Shown here one piece after another: positions 43,417 through 54,367 of a stretch of DNA of 64,000 nucleotides (positions within the stretch are counted from its first letter, which is position 1; each line of letters starts with the position of its first letter). The translations under genes were made by a program, and so were the position numbers. Source of the DNA: Gymnothorax reevesii (lineage: Eukaryota; Chordata; Actinopteri; Anguilliformes; Muraenidae); NCBI GenBank assembly GCA_029721435.1, contig CM056576.1, positions 121,075,166 through 121,139,165 on the forward strand, in the 5' to 3' direction. Under the pieces are notes generated by a model that was not told the origin of the DNA, searched no databases, and saw only the letters and a program-made list of their open reading frames with translations.

Positions 43417-46400
43417 GTGAGTACAGTTTGACCCTTTAAGGAGTAAGACTGCAAACATATAATTTGAACATTCTTAATGTAACACTCAAATGCTACTGGT
43501 TGCTCAAAGCAATTGAGGCCCAGAATATAGAATTTTGAAAAATGATTCCAAAAAATCTGCTCTTCAAACAGATATATAGAGGAGTCAAGGATTTTGAAAA
43601 GAAATCATAAAAACAACTATTCCAGAAAGGGCTGAGGATGATTGGAGGTTGTGTGCATAACACCCAACCATATATTTTTTAAGATTGACAGCTCATAATG
43701 CAAATTCAAATCAAGTACAAGACTTTAGATTTATAACTGTCTATATGGACTCAGTCGCCCACAACTCTCTTGCATGACTCAGGCTGCTGTGCCACAGATG
43801 ATGAGCAGGAAAATGATGAAGAAAAAGGTGAAAACAGGTCAGGTAAGTGCATTCAGACCTATGTCTGCTTATGCGTGATGGAAGAAAACAGTGTTTCCCG
43901 ACTCACAATATAAATAGCAATTTAAACAGGGCAGCTATTGCATGGTCAAATCAAACTCAGAAAAGGCTCCGTTTATTTCAATTCTGATTGCATAAAAATG
44001 GAGGAACTTACACGAGTGGGTGTGTCATATGGAGGTAATGAAACAAGCTGAGTAAATTTTCAATTTTTTTGCAAGCTTTAGCCAGCAACAAACCCAAAAT
44101 CCTCTCAATTAGTTTAATTACTTTCATATGACACGACCAAGAGTATACTGCCACCCTGACACTTGCTGGAGTTTTGTTCCCGCAACGCCACGCAATGCAT
44201 CGTGACAATGATCAAAGTCTTCAGGAACGAGCTTGAGGAGTGCGTGAAGGGCGCGGGGATGCGAGCCATGTCATACAGAGAATTTTGAAATGTTCCAAAA
44301 TTCGGCATGCATCAATGTTGATGCCATGTGTATGCCACTTGCGTGAACCATGCGTGAACACTACGCGAACTTGGAGCAAACACTGCAGGCAGTGCGTGTC
44401 AATGCATGTGATCATGGCATGCCCAACTCAGGCACAGTTCGCGCACATGATCACAAATCATTCTTGCACTACACGAACTATTCGCGCATGGCAGGAACCT
44501 CTCACGAAGCTTTGGTTTTCACGCATTGTTCGCGCATAGTTGAAAAATTGCCACTCACGCATGTGTGGCGATGCGGGAAGACAGCGGGAGCTATGCGTGT
44601 CGTGCATGACATAGCGATCAATACTTAACCGATGCGTAAACAAAAAAGGCCGCGCATTCCATGGACAGTGCGCGCGAACAGGACGCAAACAAGGCTCCGC
44701 TGCATAGCCTACTACCGAAATGGCACGCCTTCCCACGACGCATTGCCCGGCACTGTGGGAACAAAATTGTGCAAGTGTCAGGGTGGCATTGGATTCTGTT
44801 TACCGCATAACTGAATTGTGTGATTTATTTGAAAAAAAAAAAAATGCAATTTCCGTGTCATAATTTTCATTGTATGTTAGCACTGAGCTACTCCATCACC
44901 ATGCTAATTTTATCAGTCACTGAGTCACGGACATTCGCTATTGAACTCACGATAGTCTGCAAATGGTCAACTGAGTAGGTAGCTAATGTTAGCTCACTAG
45001 CTTACAAACTCATATCACATAATGTTAATGATAAGGTACTGAGTGCATGCCAGCTTACTAAGGTTAACTTATTTATGCGTGGCAGTTAGCTAGCTCACTA
45101 CAGCGCAAAGCCATACCAATTTGATCAACATTACACTTGTTATTCAGTTTGCTTAAATACCTAGCGTGACGTCACATGATTTTTTTCCCCCATGGTCTCA
45201 GCCAGCGATATTTTTGCAAAAGTGATATGTACCCAGGGTAATGTCGAAAATATGTCATGAACTTGCCTATGGTGGAAGTACTACAGTTAGGTGATAGTGG
45301 TGGATTTACATTCAGTCCAATAATGTGTGTTGTTCCAGAGTAGAAAAAAGTGGTCTAAGTCAGTGATTTTAAAATTTGTTGTGTAGAGAATTGAAGCTGT
45401 GTCTTAGCTGTGCTATTCAATATTTACTGTTGTATAAAGCTGCTTTTCTTTGTCTCTCATAGAGCAGAGAGTAAAAGCTAATGCTGGTGTAAATGATGTA
45501 CGGAATAATAAAGGTGAGAGATGCATGTTATATCGCAATAACAGAGTACAGCTAAAACATTCTTCATATATATTCAATATTACATATTTTTTCATATCAT
45601 ACAGGAAACAATGCTGAGAGAAATGGCCTTGTGTACAAAAATGAGGGTATTTAATTTTTTCTTCTTTTGAGAGATACAAAACTACTAATTATAGTCCTTT
45701 GTGTATATTTACAAGGTAAAATTGCTGTTATTCATGTATTAGTTGTCTTTATAATGAATTTGTTTTCAGGTGCAGTTGACATTGAACTAGCAAGAAAAGC
45801 TTCAGGTTCACTAAAGAATATTTCTAATAAAGGTATGGGGTAAAGTTATAAAATCTCAAAGAGCATTGGGAAGTCATCTTGAGCAAGCCTCTGGAAATTT
45901 GTGGAAATTTAACTCAAAACAAAATAAAATAATAACACAAAACACAATGTTATAAATTGACTTGTATTCCAGAGCATCAGGACAAGGCTGTAAATGATGA
46001 CAGCAGGAATGATAATGTGGGTAAGAAATTCAGTTTCAAGTTAAGATACATTCAACAATCATGCCAATAATCAACAAAACTCTGACACGCGATTTTGCTT
46101 TGCACTGTATTTGCAGTAACAGTGGAAATTCATCCACATAAAAGTACACAGAAGTTGCCTGCAAGACTTTCCTTTGGTAAAGGTAAGTTAAAATATGAAG
46201 ATGGAGGCCAGGTTCACATTGTGATAGGTTTAAAGAAAGCAAATGTGAAATTATTTATTTTGTATGCTATGACAAAGTCATTCTGAGAACTGCACTTGTT
46301 TTTGAAATCTTTTGAATGTTACAAAGTCTCGGTTGTCAAATTTTGACAAATCCTTGCTGTAAGTATATGAAATACTGATCAAATGATATTATTGTGTGTT

Positions 46401-49400
46401 CTGCAGGCAAAAAAGTCCAAAGGGGTGACATTGTGTATGAAAATGAGGGTAAGTTTTGAGAGATATTTTTAGTCAAAAATAAATGGATATTCTCTTAATC
46501 ATTATGATTATTGATATAACTCAAAGACAAGGCTATTTTACTCCTGGGAATTATATTTCATACATTTACAGAACAGACCAAATTATTCTCTTATCCCTTG
46601 TTGTTTCTAATTCCACTTTTTTAGCTGCAGTTGACATTGAAAAAAGACCAAAAACCTCTAGTTTGCCAAAGAGGAAATCTTCCTATGGAGGTATATACTT
46701 TATTTCCTTGCATTCTTTGCGCATGTAGTATGTATTTGTTCTCTAGATTAATTTGAGCTATGTGAGCTGTGAGCCATTGACAAATGTTAAGCAGTATTAT
46801 TCATGAAGGCCGGGGAAAGTCTATTGAGCTTCAGGAGTGACGATTAAGCACATGATATAAAAGCACACAAAAATGCAAAATTAATGCAGTGGGTTTGCCT
46901 ATATTTCAGGGATTCAAGAGGCAATAAGAAGTGAAGATAACATAGGTGAGAGACCCATGTTCAAGTTAACATGCAGTAAATAATCATGCCAGTCATATAT
47001 AAGGCACAGCCCTGTGCTATCGCTATGCATTTTGCTTGTAGTTACAGTGGTCATTTGTCCAGAGAAGAGTTTAAGAAATTAAATTGCTGCCAAGATTTTC
47101 CTTTGGGAAAGATAAGTCATAATCTGGAAATAGATGCATGGTTCGGACCAGGAAAGGTTCACAGAAAGCAAAACTGAAAGAATTTCTGTCAGAGGCTTGA
47201 CAAAGCCTTTCTGTGAATTGCTACACAGTAAAAAATGGAGTTTCAATATTCCAGAGTAAACCCATTTTCCTCTGGATAGAGTACTTATAACACTATGCAG
47301 AGTGAAATCGTCTAAATGGAAGTGTCAAAAGTGAGAGTCAATTCCCACTTCCACACAAGGACGAAATCTACTCTGCAGGGTGATGATTCCCTATAGTGTC
47401 AAATATTTGTACACACCTCATTGTTAATTTTGACACAAAATAGAGTAAAATTAATTATAAAAATCTTACACTGGCTGTAGAGTAAAATTTACACTGATTT
47501 TGAGTGGGACCAAATATTATCTGACAGAGAGTTAAATTCAACTCTTAAAGAGTTAAATTGACACTATGATTTTTACTGTGTACTGTTAAAATCTTATGAA
47601 CGCTGCGTATTCCTGATTTGGGTTCTTTTCTGAATTTGAACAAAGCCTTGCTACTAGTATATGAAATTCAAATCAAATGATATATTACTTTACTCACTGC
47701 AGGGAAAGAAGTCCGGAGGAATGACATAGTGATCGAAAATGAGGGTAAAATTAATTTTTTATTTAATAGAGATGATGATTATTATTATTGTTATTATGTC
47801 ATTGCTCACTTCTTTTGGGTCTACTTTCTTTCAGGTTTTGCTGATGCTAACAGGAAAACAAAGCTCAGTCATAAGACCGAATTCAGTAAGTCTACTTACT
47901 CAATGATTTTTAGTGCTGATTTTATGGTGTAATTTTGACGCCCTTTTGATTCTTTATACCACTTCTCTGCTTGATAAGCAGCCTTAAAAATATGGCGCAA
48001 TATTCAGCTTTGCCACCAGGCAGAATCATTGCACCGAATCAGTGCAAACTAACATTACCAACAAGTAATTTGCTGGACTACCTCAGTAAACATGGTTAAG
48101 GTTACACCACAGCTCCAGCTGTCACATGGCAGTGTATGATAATGCCACCCTTTTGGCAGGAAAAGAGTCGGGCAAATGAGTGAAAACAGCTTCCCCCCCT
48201 GGTGAAAAGTCGCCAGCACGGCAGTATCATGTTCAGGAACTGAGAGTTCACGGCACGCTTCAGTCAAAATAGTATTGATGGGTGCATGAAAAAGCTCGAC
48301 GGGCAAAGTATCAGTGACCCATGTGCTTGTTCTTGGCTTTTTGCAATGATCAAAACGGCTGATAGGGGGGATGGCCTTGACCTGCAATATCCTGATATTT
48401 TTAACTACCAGATGAGCTTTCCCTCTGCAACTCCAGTGACTATTTACAGGGCAACATAAGCAAACAGCGACTGGATTTGTCATGAATGTTCAGCCGATGC
48501 GTATTCCTTCTGAAAGCTGCACTGTCCTTAATGGAAGTGTCACTTGACATTAGCAACGGTGAGTGTAAGATATAGCGCTATGCCTGACAAACGGTGCTGC
48601 TTTGATTGTAACGGTAATGCTATTGCAAGGCCGGCATTTGGATAAACGTGGGTTGGTTGTAAGAACAGTTTATTTTCACCCATTAGATGTGTATGACAGC
48701 TTTAAATGACTGCACACTGTAAAGGGTATTGATGGGAAAATGGCAGCTTTAAATATTGCTGTATCGGTGATCAGTATCATGAACTTCGGTGTTCTATGCT
48801 GGACATGGATCCGTGGAATGGAAAAATGTTCTTGGCCTGCACTGTTTTGATATTTTTATCTGCTGGATTCTCCTGCTACCTGCTTACTCTATGTGTTGTG
48901 TGTGTCATCTTAAAGCAACGCTGTTGTTAATATAAATATCACTTGTCATAAATAAGGCTCAGTCTAAGAATAAGGAATATGTCTGAAAGTAAATTTTCGC
49001 TTGATTTTCATTCTAAAGCTGCTACTAGCACAGTATTCAGTTAAGCATTTTTGATGTCTGTTGTTGCTGTATATGAGATTATTTTCATCCATTAGCTTTT
49101 GACTCCCCAGAACTGTCACTTGTAGTGGTAACATGGGGAACGGTCTCAATTTGGGGCATTGTGAGCTGCAGTTACACATACAAAAAATCCTTATGGACCT
49201 TGTTTAATATGATTTTTTTAATTATTCTGCCCAGTCTGTGTGACACCACAACAAAATACTTATTGTAGAATCAAAGCAAGAATTATGCTCAGAAGCATTG
49301 TGCTAGATTAGCAGTGCTCCTGGTGGCCTGCCAAAATGGCCTTGTTTTGACCAAGGAAGATTCTGTGATGTCAACAACTGGTGCTCTAATACTGGGGGCC

Positions 49401-52400
49401 CTGTGTCACAAAGCAGGATTTTCAGGTTTCACCAATACTGCCATATTAAAAAAAAAAGAAAAAGTTGGTTAGCATCCCTGCCTGCACCCATAAAATCACC
49501 CTGCTTCTGATTTCTTTACTGTTTATTTTGAAAAAAAAAAAAAATCAGTTAAAATTGTGCCCAAAAGGACATGAGAAAAATGCTCAGAACACCAGTCCAT
49601 GCAGCATATGATCTGTTTGGCTTTCAGTCACTGCGCCACTGATGACTTAGGCAGATTTGATTCCTTTTGTGAGTACATTTTACTTGTGATTTGGATTAAC
49701 TGTGCTATTTGGATCTCAGAATCTAATCATGGTAAAATCTTAAAAATTAAAAACTTCTTGCCTGCCTCTGCAAATAGAGGGAATGTGTAGGAATTTAACA
49801 ATTTTTCTTTACATGGATTGAACGTTGCAAGTATTTAACTCCACGCACATATCCAGCTAACATAGTAATTACGCTTTGTGCTTCTCAAAAGTAATGCTAG
49901 CTCGGCTCGTAACTTTTTTTCGCATATGTTGGTGGAGTATGCTATAATTCCTATTTGGAAGACTGAAATGCAGTCGGCAGACACAAGTGCTTACAGTTTG
50001 CAGGTCAAAACTGGGCATGTCTAACACCATTCTGGTCATTTTCTGACAGGAGGCAATATTGCTGCTGTGGCGGTATTAAAATTAAACACAGGTTTTAACT
50101 TGATCTAAGGTGTCTATACACACTTAGTTGGATTAGTCGGTTGCGGCTTGTTAACACAACGTTCAAAGGTGGCCCCACCTCCCCAGCTCAAGGACACCTG
50201 CAGCACTAGGTCTTGCCCTCACACCCTGCACATTGTTATTAGCTTCGGGATACATACCACTTCCCAAAGGTTGTTGGCCACAGACGTCCCGTATAAAGTC
50301 AGAAAAAAAAGTCAGATGGCAGGGTCGCTATAGATACAGGCACCACCACGTACTTCTAGTGGGTTATAAATGATGATTGAGTGAGATTATTTTTGTATGG
50401 GTCTCTTTATCGTTCTTTGGAAAATCCCACGCAGTACACCTTTAAAAAATACCAACAAGTTAAACTTTTCGACGTAATGAATTAGCTCATTAGTTTTGGC
50501 ATCCCAATTTTAAAAGACATTTGTTTTGCAACACCTGCTGCAGATGCTTGATGGACATTACTGCATTGTGCTCCATTTCAGCGTACCCATGGGACAGGTC
50601 CAGTCTTAAGTCCATGCACATTGATTTGGATAAACTGAAACACCTTGATGCCTTCTCAAGTAAGGTATGAACATAGTTGGAACTTCTAAAGACAGCAGTA
50701 CAGTACATTCTGTTTTTCATTGATTAATTTTTACATGCTTTTCAAGGATAATTAATTGTGGTCTGCTAAGTTAAATCCTTCAGTTAAGGTACAGTAAGGC
50801 TACATGCCCAATGGATAAGGGCAGTACTCAGTGTCTCTTTGCTTTAAGGTGAGACCCAGGGACACTGTGGAGGTGCTGGTGCTGGAGTTGTTGAAAAGTG
50901 CCAGCAGTGACCTTGAGAAACTGAGAGCTATCTGGATGTGGGTCACGCATCATATTGGTGAGGCACCTATGTCTCAATTACTGATTTCTTTCTTTGATTT
51001 CATATCAAGATTTCTATTAGCATTGACTGTGCACTTTATTATTGTATGTATTTGAAGGCTCAATGGTTAAAGGCTGTTTTTCATGATTTGGGCTAAAGGC
51101 CTCCACTCAGATGAAGGAAAATCTTGTGCCTGCACCTGAAATTTGCATTTCAAATTATTCTGTGCTTCCATTGCCTGAAGTTCCTTTTGTAATTCAGCTT
51201 AAAAATGCACTCATGGGCAGAGTGAGGTCAATACATGATTTGTCAATTGGTGTCAAAGAAAGTTAATGGGCTACACAGTGCCCTGACTTCAACCGCACCA
51301 AGAAGAAAAATTTGGGCATACCTTAGAGTTTGTTTGTCCCTGAATGTTCGAGCATGTTATCCTGAGAAACCATTGAAATAAGTGATCTAATACTCTTGGG
51401 TTGCTTTTTACTGGGCTTGGCAACTGGTGTTTCCACAGCATACGATGTGGAGGGGCTGCGTAACTCCAAACTTCGATCAAGCAGTCCCGCTGACGTCTTA
51501 AGGAGTGGGAAGGCGGTGTGTGCAGGTTATGCTGGCATATTTCAGGAGATGTGCAGGTAGATCCCCTGACTCCATTTATTTCACTGTCCCTGATGCAGAA
51601 CGCTAAATTAATCACACGCATACTTTTGTGGACATAAGAATAAAACTCTTAACTCTTGCTACAATGCTACTAACTTGAGCAGCACACTTAAGCACACAGC
51701 TCGCTGGTTAGCTCTTCAGTATATAATGCTGGGTACAATAATCTTGTGTCTGGGGCTTAACATTTCAATGGAGCTGCACTATGAAAAGAGCCCTGAGCTG
51801 CAAAAAAAAAAAAAAATGATGTGATGAAACATTCAAACCATGATGCTGAATTTTGCTTGAATTTTTTTCCTGCACAAATTATAAAAAGATGTATTTTCTC
51901 AATGTTGGACCCAAGCATTAAAAATACAACTACCTAAGAGACTATATAGCGCTAAAGCCTAAAATAAACCAAATGAGCTACAGGCACTATTTTTTAGGGT
52001 GTTTGAAGATAAGTCAATATTGTCAAGCCCCCCCCCCCTCTTTGCTATAATGGGGGGGTGAATAGTCTATCCACCTCATCTAAAAAAAAATATTCAATAA
52101 AACTATTTGAGATTATACATTTGCTTTGTAGGGATTCAAAACGTGTGCAATTCGCACTTTGTTTCTGAATTTTTACAAATTTTGGTACATTTGTCAAGTT
52201 TCCCAGATGTGGGAAGATGTTTTAGTTTCATTTTTTTTCTCCCAATGAAATGTTATATTACACTAATACAGGCAGGCTTGTTGTTCATCATTCCCATACT
52301 AATTTCTTGCCTTACCCTACATTTCTAATCCGACTAATCTCTAAATTGTTGTGCTGATCTCAAAATGGTAAAGGCACCACTGCCATGGAAGGAACTCTGT

Positions 52401-54367
52401 TCAGAATTGCAGGTATTGAGTGTGAGAGGGTGTCTGGTTACTCCAAGGGTGCGGGGTACGAGGTAGGCGACCGCTTCACCGGTGACACGGACCACGCTTG
52501 GAATGCCGTGAGGCTGGGAGGCAGCTGGCATCTCCTGGACAGCACCTGGGGTGCCGGGAGAACCAATGGAAAGTTCAGCTTTCAGTGAGTGACATGGACC
52601 ATCAGCCTTTAGGCCAAAGCAGAGCAAAGTACTGTTTGAGATAGAATCACAATGCTGGGCGTGGTTCTCACCCTTACATTTGAAATTCAACCTGTCTTGG
52701 AGGGTCAATGATTGGGGTAGAATGGGGCACAGTGGAATGCAAAGATTAGCGCTGTTGCCTCTCAGTAAAAAAAGTTTTTGGTCAGCTTGGAGTTTGCATG
52801 TTCCTTCAGTGTTTGTGCGGGTTTGCTCTTGATTCTCTGGTTATTTAGCATTTTGAAAGCCATGTACCATCGTGATATTCCGACCATTGCCCCTGACAAA
52901 GGCTCTGGCTTCGGAACTGAGAATAACTCAGAGTTGATCGTGGAGCACTGCACTGCAGCTGCAAATGGCTCCTTAGGACCTAGGATAAATAAAAAAAAAA
53001 CAAGCAGAGAAATTATCCTATTGGGTTCAGTGAAATATATTTAAATCGTATGTTATGAGAATGATCAGATTTCCCTGCCTTGGATCTGATGACTGCTTTG
53101 CGGTTTCAGGTACAATGAGTTCTACTTCTTGACACACCCTGCCCTCTTCGTGGGAGATCATTTCCCAGAAGATGACAAATGGCAGCTGCTATCCCCTCGG
53201 ATGTCTCTGAAGCAATATGAGAACTTGGTCCATAAGAAGAGCGACTTTTATAATTTAGGCCTCATCTCTTCACATCCAGAAAAATCTCCCATACATTCAG
53301 GTGCTAAGTGCTATCTCATATTTGACAGCTTTTTTTGGAGTGCTAATGAGTGTGGTCCACCTGGTTTGATGATTACATGTTTGGGGGTAGTTTTTTAATA
53401 AGATAATGGATACAGTAACTGCTGTTTGAGCATGCATGCCTTCTTTCCCCACTATGCTCCAGATGGGAAGACAACGATCACAGTTCAGAGTTCCTCGCCT
53501 ACACTCTTCCTGGCCCATTTAAATGGAAAACGTAACTGCGGGATTATGACACTCAGGCCATACGAAATGAGCCTGGATGTTTACCCTGAAAGCACAGGGC
53601 TACAGACCGTAGAAATCTACGCAAAGGATGGAGTTTCTGCGGATAAGGAGTCCTACAACCTGGTGTGTAGTTACCAGCTGCAGTGCAGCAGGGTCAGTGA
53701 GGAGATGAGGCCTCCAGCAGACCTGTTAAACCCTGTGGGCCCTAGTTGGGTGTCGGAGAAGAAGGGTCTCCGTGAGCCCTCACAGCTGGACCCCCTGGTC
53801 CTCGCCCCAGACGGCCGCTGCTCCTTCCGATTCCGCGTGGCGGCTCACCTCAACCTCATGGCCATGCTCACCACGGCTGACTTCTCCATGACGGACGACC
53901 AGCAGAGGAGGCACATTTTTCAGTCCAAACAGCAGGATTGGGTGGATTTCAAAGTGCAGGTCCCAAGGGCGGGGCTGTACGTGCTCAAAGTCTACGCCAA
54001 GGAGAAGGCAGATAAGGGCAATTATGGCTATGCTTGCAATTACCTTATCTCCTGCGCCAACCCCAGAATACGGTGGCCTGTGTACCCACTGACATACGCT
54101 TCCTGGAAAGATAACTATGAGTTGGTAGAACCTCTTGCTGGCATACTACCGGCTAATCGCTCTGTGCAGTTTAAGATGATGATTCCTAATGTGTCGCAAG
54201 TGTCCATATCAGGCAGTGACACGCATGACCTAAGCCAGGATGCTGACGGCTACTGGACTGGCAGCTGTAGCACGGCAGGATCCAAAGACTTAAATGTTAT
54301 GATACAAATCAATCCTAATGACAGAACATGGTCCTTTATTCTCAGTTACCAAGTGGAGACATCGTAG
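43326..54367 (+). CDS. Kyphoscoliosis peptidase (KY)-like transglutaminase-fold protein, 18 exons
   Basis: My exon model: 43326-43416, 43783-43842, 45463-45513, 45605-45646, 45770-45832, 45973-46020, 46117-46182, 46407-46448, 46625-46690, 46910-46945, 47703-47744, 47835-47885, 50582-50664, 50849-50957, 51439-51556, 52405-52584, 53110-53300, 53463-54367. All borders are GT-AG, phases agree, and the sum is 2244 nt (747 residues plus stop). Residues 1-30 are a hydrophobic leader or anchor, and about 31-219 a charged, low-complexity region built by repeated micro-exons. From about 220 the KY-type core starts (YPWDRSSLKSMHIDL); it contains LEKLRAIWMWVTHHI, Cys311 in GKAVCAGYAG, His353 in TDHAWN and Asp368 in LLDSTWG, the transglutaminase-like triad. 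Residues about 383-747 are the beta-rich C-terminal repeats of KY proteins. In mammals KY acts in muscle; here only the family is certain, not the tissue or substrate. Confidence 0.88.
43843..45462 (+). other. Intron 2 of the KY-like gene
   Basis: 1.6-kb intron that contains the inverted-repeat element at 44149-44788. No further exon is recognised in it. Confidence 0.6.
44149..44788. mobile_element. 640-bp inverted-repeat element in a KY-like intron
   Basis: Ends are a perfect 18-bp inverted repeat, TGCCACCCTGACACTTGC at 44149-44166 and its complement at 44771-44788, with similarity continuing to ttttgttccc on both sides. The interior is unusually rich in CpG and in tgcg/cgcg words (gcgtgaac, cgcgcat) compared with the AT-rich intron. 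It has no transposase frame. It is probably a non-autonomous DNA transposon; superfamily unknown, and I could not see a target duplication. Confidence 0.75.
47042..47111 (+). pseudogene. Decayed D-type micro-exon of the KY-like gene
   Basis: Follows an acceptor (cattttgcttgtag) and aligns with the live D exon 46117-46182 (tacagtgg...gccaagattttcctttgggaaag). It is 70 nt instead of 66, which shifts the frame; the frame then meets TAA in aaattaaat, and the donor reads g|ataag instead of g|gtaag. It should therefore be skipped. Skipping keeps the frame because exon C copy 2 and exon A copy 3 are both phase 1. Confidence 0.75.
47224..47580. mobile_element. 357-bp MITE in a KY-like intron
   Basis: Flanked by TA (47222-47223 and 47581-47582), with ends cacagtaaaaaat and atttttactgtg as terminal inverted repeats. 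AT-rich, with repeated agagtaaaa/agagttaaa words and no coding capacity. The TA duplication fits a mariner/Tc1-type MITE. It lies between cassette copies 2 and 3 and accounts for most of the extra length there. Confidence 0.8.
47886..50581 (+). other. Large intron between micro-exon array and catalytic exons
   Basis: 2.7 kb between exon B copy 3 and the first catalytic-region exon. A 142-codon minus-strand frame (48055-48483) shows no recognisable motif and may be chance or a retroposed fragment. A-runs at about 49449-49464 and 49533-49545. I see no additional phase-1 micro-exon, but very small ones would be hard to spot. Confidence 0.5.
50582..50664 (+). CDS. KY-like exon: start of the conserved core
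   Basis: 83-nt exon reading YPWDRSSLKSMHIDLDKL and KHLDAFSSK after the acceptor ctccatttcag and before gtatga. The WDxSSLKS motif marks the start of the KY core. Enters in phase 1, leaves in phase 0. Confidence 0.85.
50849..50957 (+). CDS. KY-like exon: core helix region
   Basis: 109-nt exon (VRPRDTVEVLVLELLK, then SDLEKLRAIWMWVTHHI). The LRAIWxWV motif is the helix that precedes the catalytic cysteine in transglutaminase-like folds. Leaves in phase 1. Confidence 0.88.
51439..51556 (+). CDS. KY-like exon: catalytic cysteine
   Basis: 118-nt exon: AYDVEGLRNSKLRSSSPADV, then LRSGKAVCAGYAGIFQEMC. The Cys of AVCAGY is the expected nucleophile (residue 311 of my model). Leaves in phase 2. Confidence 0.9.
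52405..52584 (+). CDS. KY-like exon: catalytic histidine and aspartate
   Basis: 180-nt exon after the acceptor ctctgttcag: IAGIECERVSGYSKGAGY, then TDHAWNAVRLGGSWHLLDST. His353 and Asp368 complete the triad. I chose the acceptor at 52404, not the later attgcag, because only the former keeps the frame. Confidence 0.9.
53110..53300 (+). CDS. KY-like exon: end of the transglutaminase-like domain
   Basis: 191-nt exon: YNEFYFLTHPALFVGDHFPE, then WQLLSPRMSLKQYENLV. The THP...HFP.D..WQLL pattern is typical of KY proteins directly after the catalytic domain. Leaves in phase 1 before gtgcta. Confidence 0.9.
53463..54367 (+). CDS. KY-like last coding exon: C-terminal repeat domains
   Basis: 905-nt exon, open to TAG at 54365-54367. 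It encodes two related beta-rich repeats with conserved blocks: a GLQTVEIYAKDG / GLYVLKVYAKEK block and a SYQLQCS / NYLISCA block, each ending a repeat, and a third partial unit with SFILSYQVE at the C-terminus. Repeats of this type follow the catalytic domain in KY family proteins and are thought to mediate protein binding. Confidence 0.9.

Larger units (their letters stand above)
45605..47885 (+). repeat. Tandem array of a four-exon cassette in the KY-like gene
   Basis: Call the exons A, B, C, D. Copy 1: A 45605-45646, B 45770-45832, C 45973-46020, D 46117-46182. Copy 2: A 46407-46448, B 46625-46690, C 46910-46945, D 47042-47111 (decayed). Copy 3: A 47703-47744, B 47835-47885. A exons read NNAERNGLVYKNE, KKVQRGDIVYENE and KEVRRNDIVIENE. 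B exons read AVDIELARKAS, AVDIEKRPKTS and FADANRKTKLS. D exons share a VTVEIHP / VTVVICP start. Introns are duplicated too, for example aaatcctt/aaagcctt, gctgtaagtatatgaaat versus gctactagtatatgaaat, and tcaaatgatat before the A exons. All live exons are multiples of 3 nt in phase 1-1, so cassette number can change without breaking the frame. Confidence 0.82.

Noticed and set aside
48055..48483. 142-codon minus-strand frame inside a KY-like intron
   Set aside because: No recognised motif and no regulatory context. It is the best candidate among the unsupported frames for a retroposed fragment, but I cannot support it.
52431..52440. Alternative acceptor after attgcag for the His/Asp exon
   Set aside because: Using it puts the exon out of frame with the preceding phase-2 donor and gives an immediate stop; the acceptor at 52404 keeps the frame.
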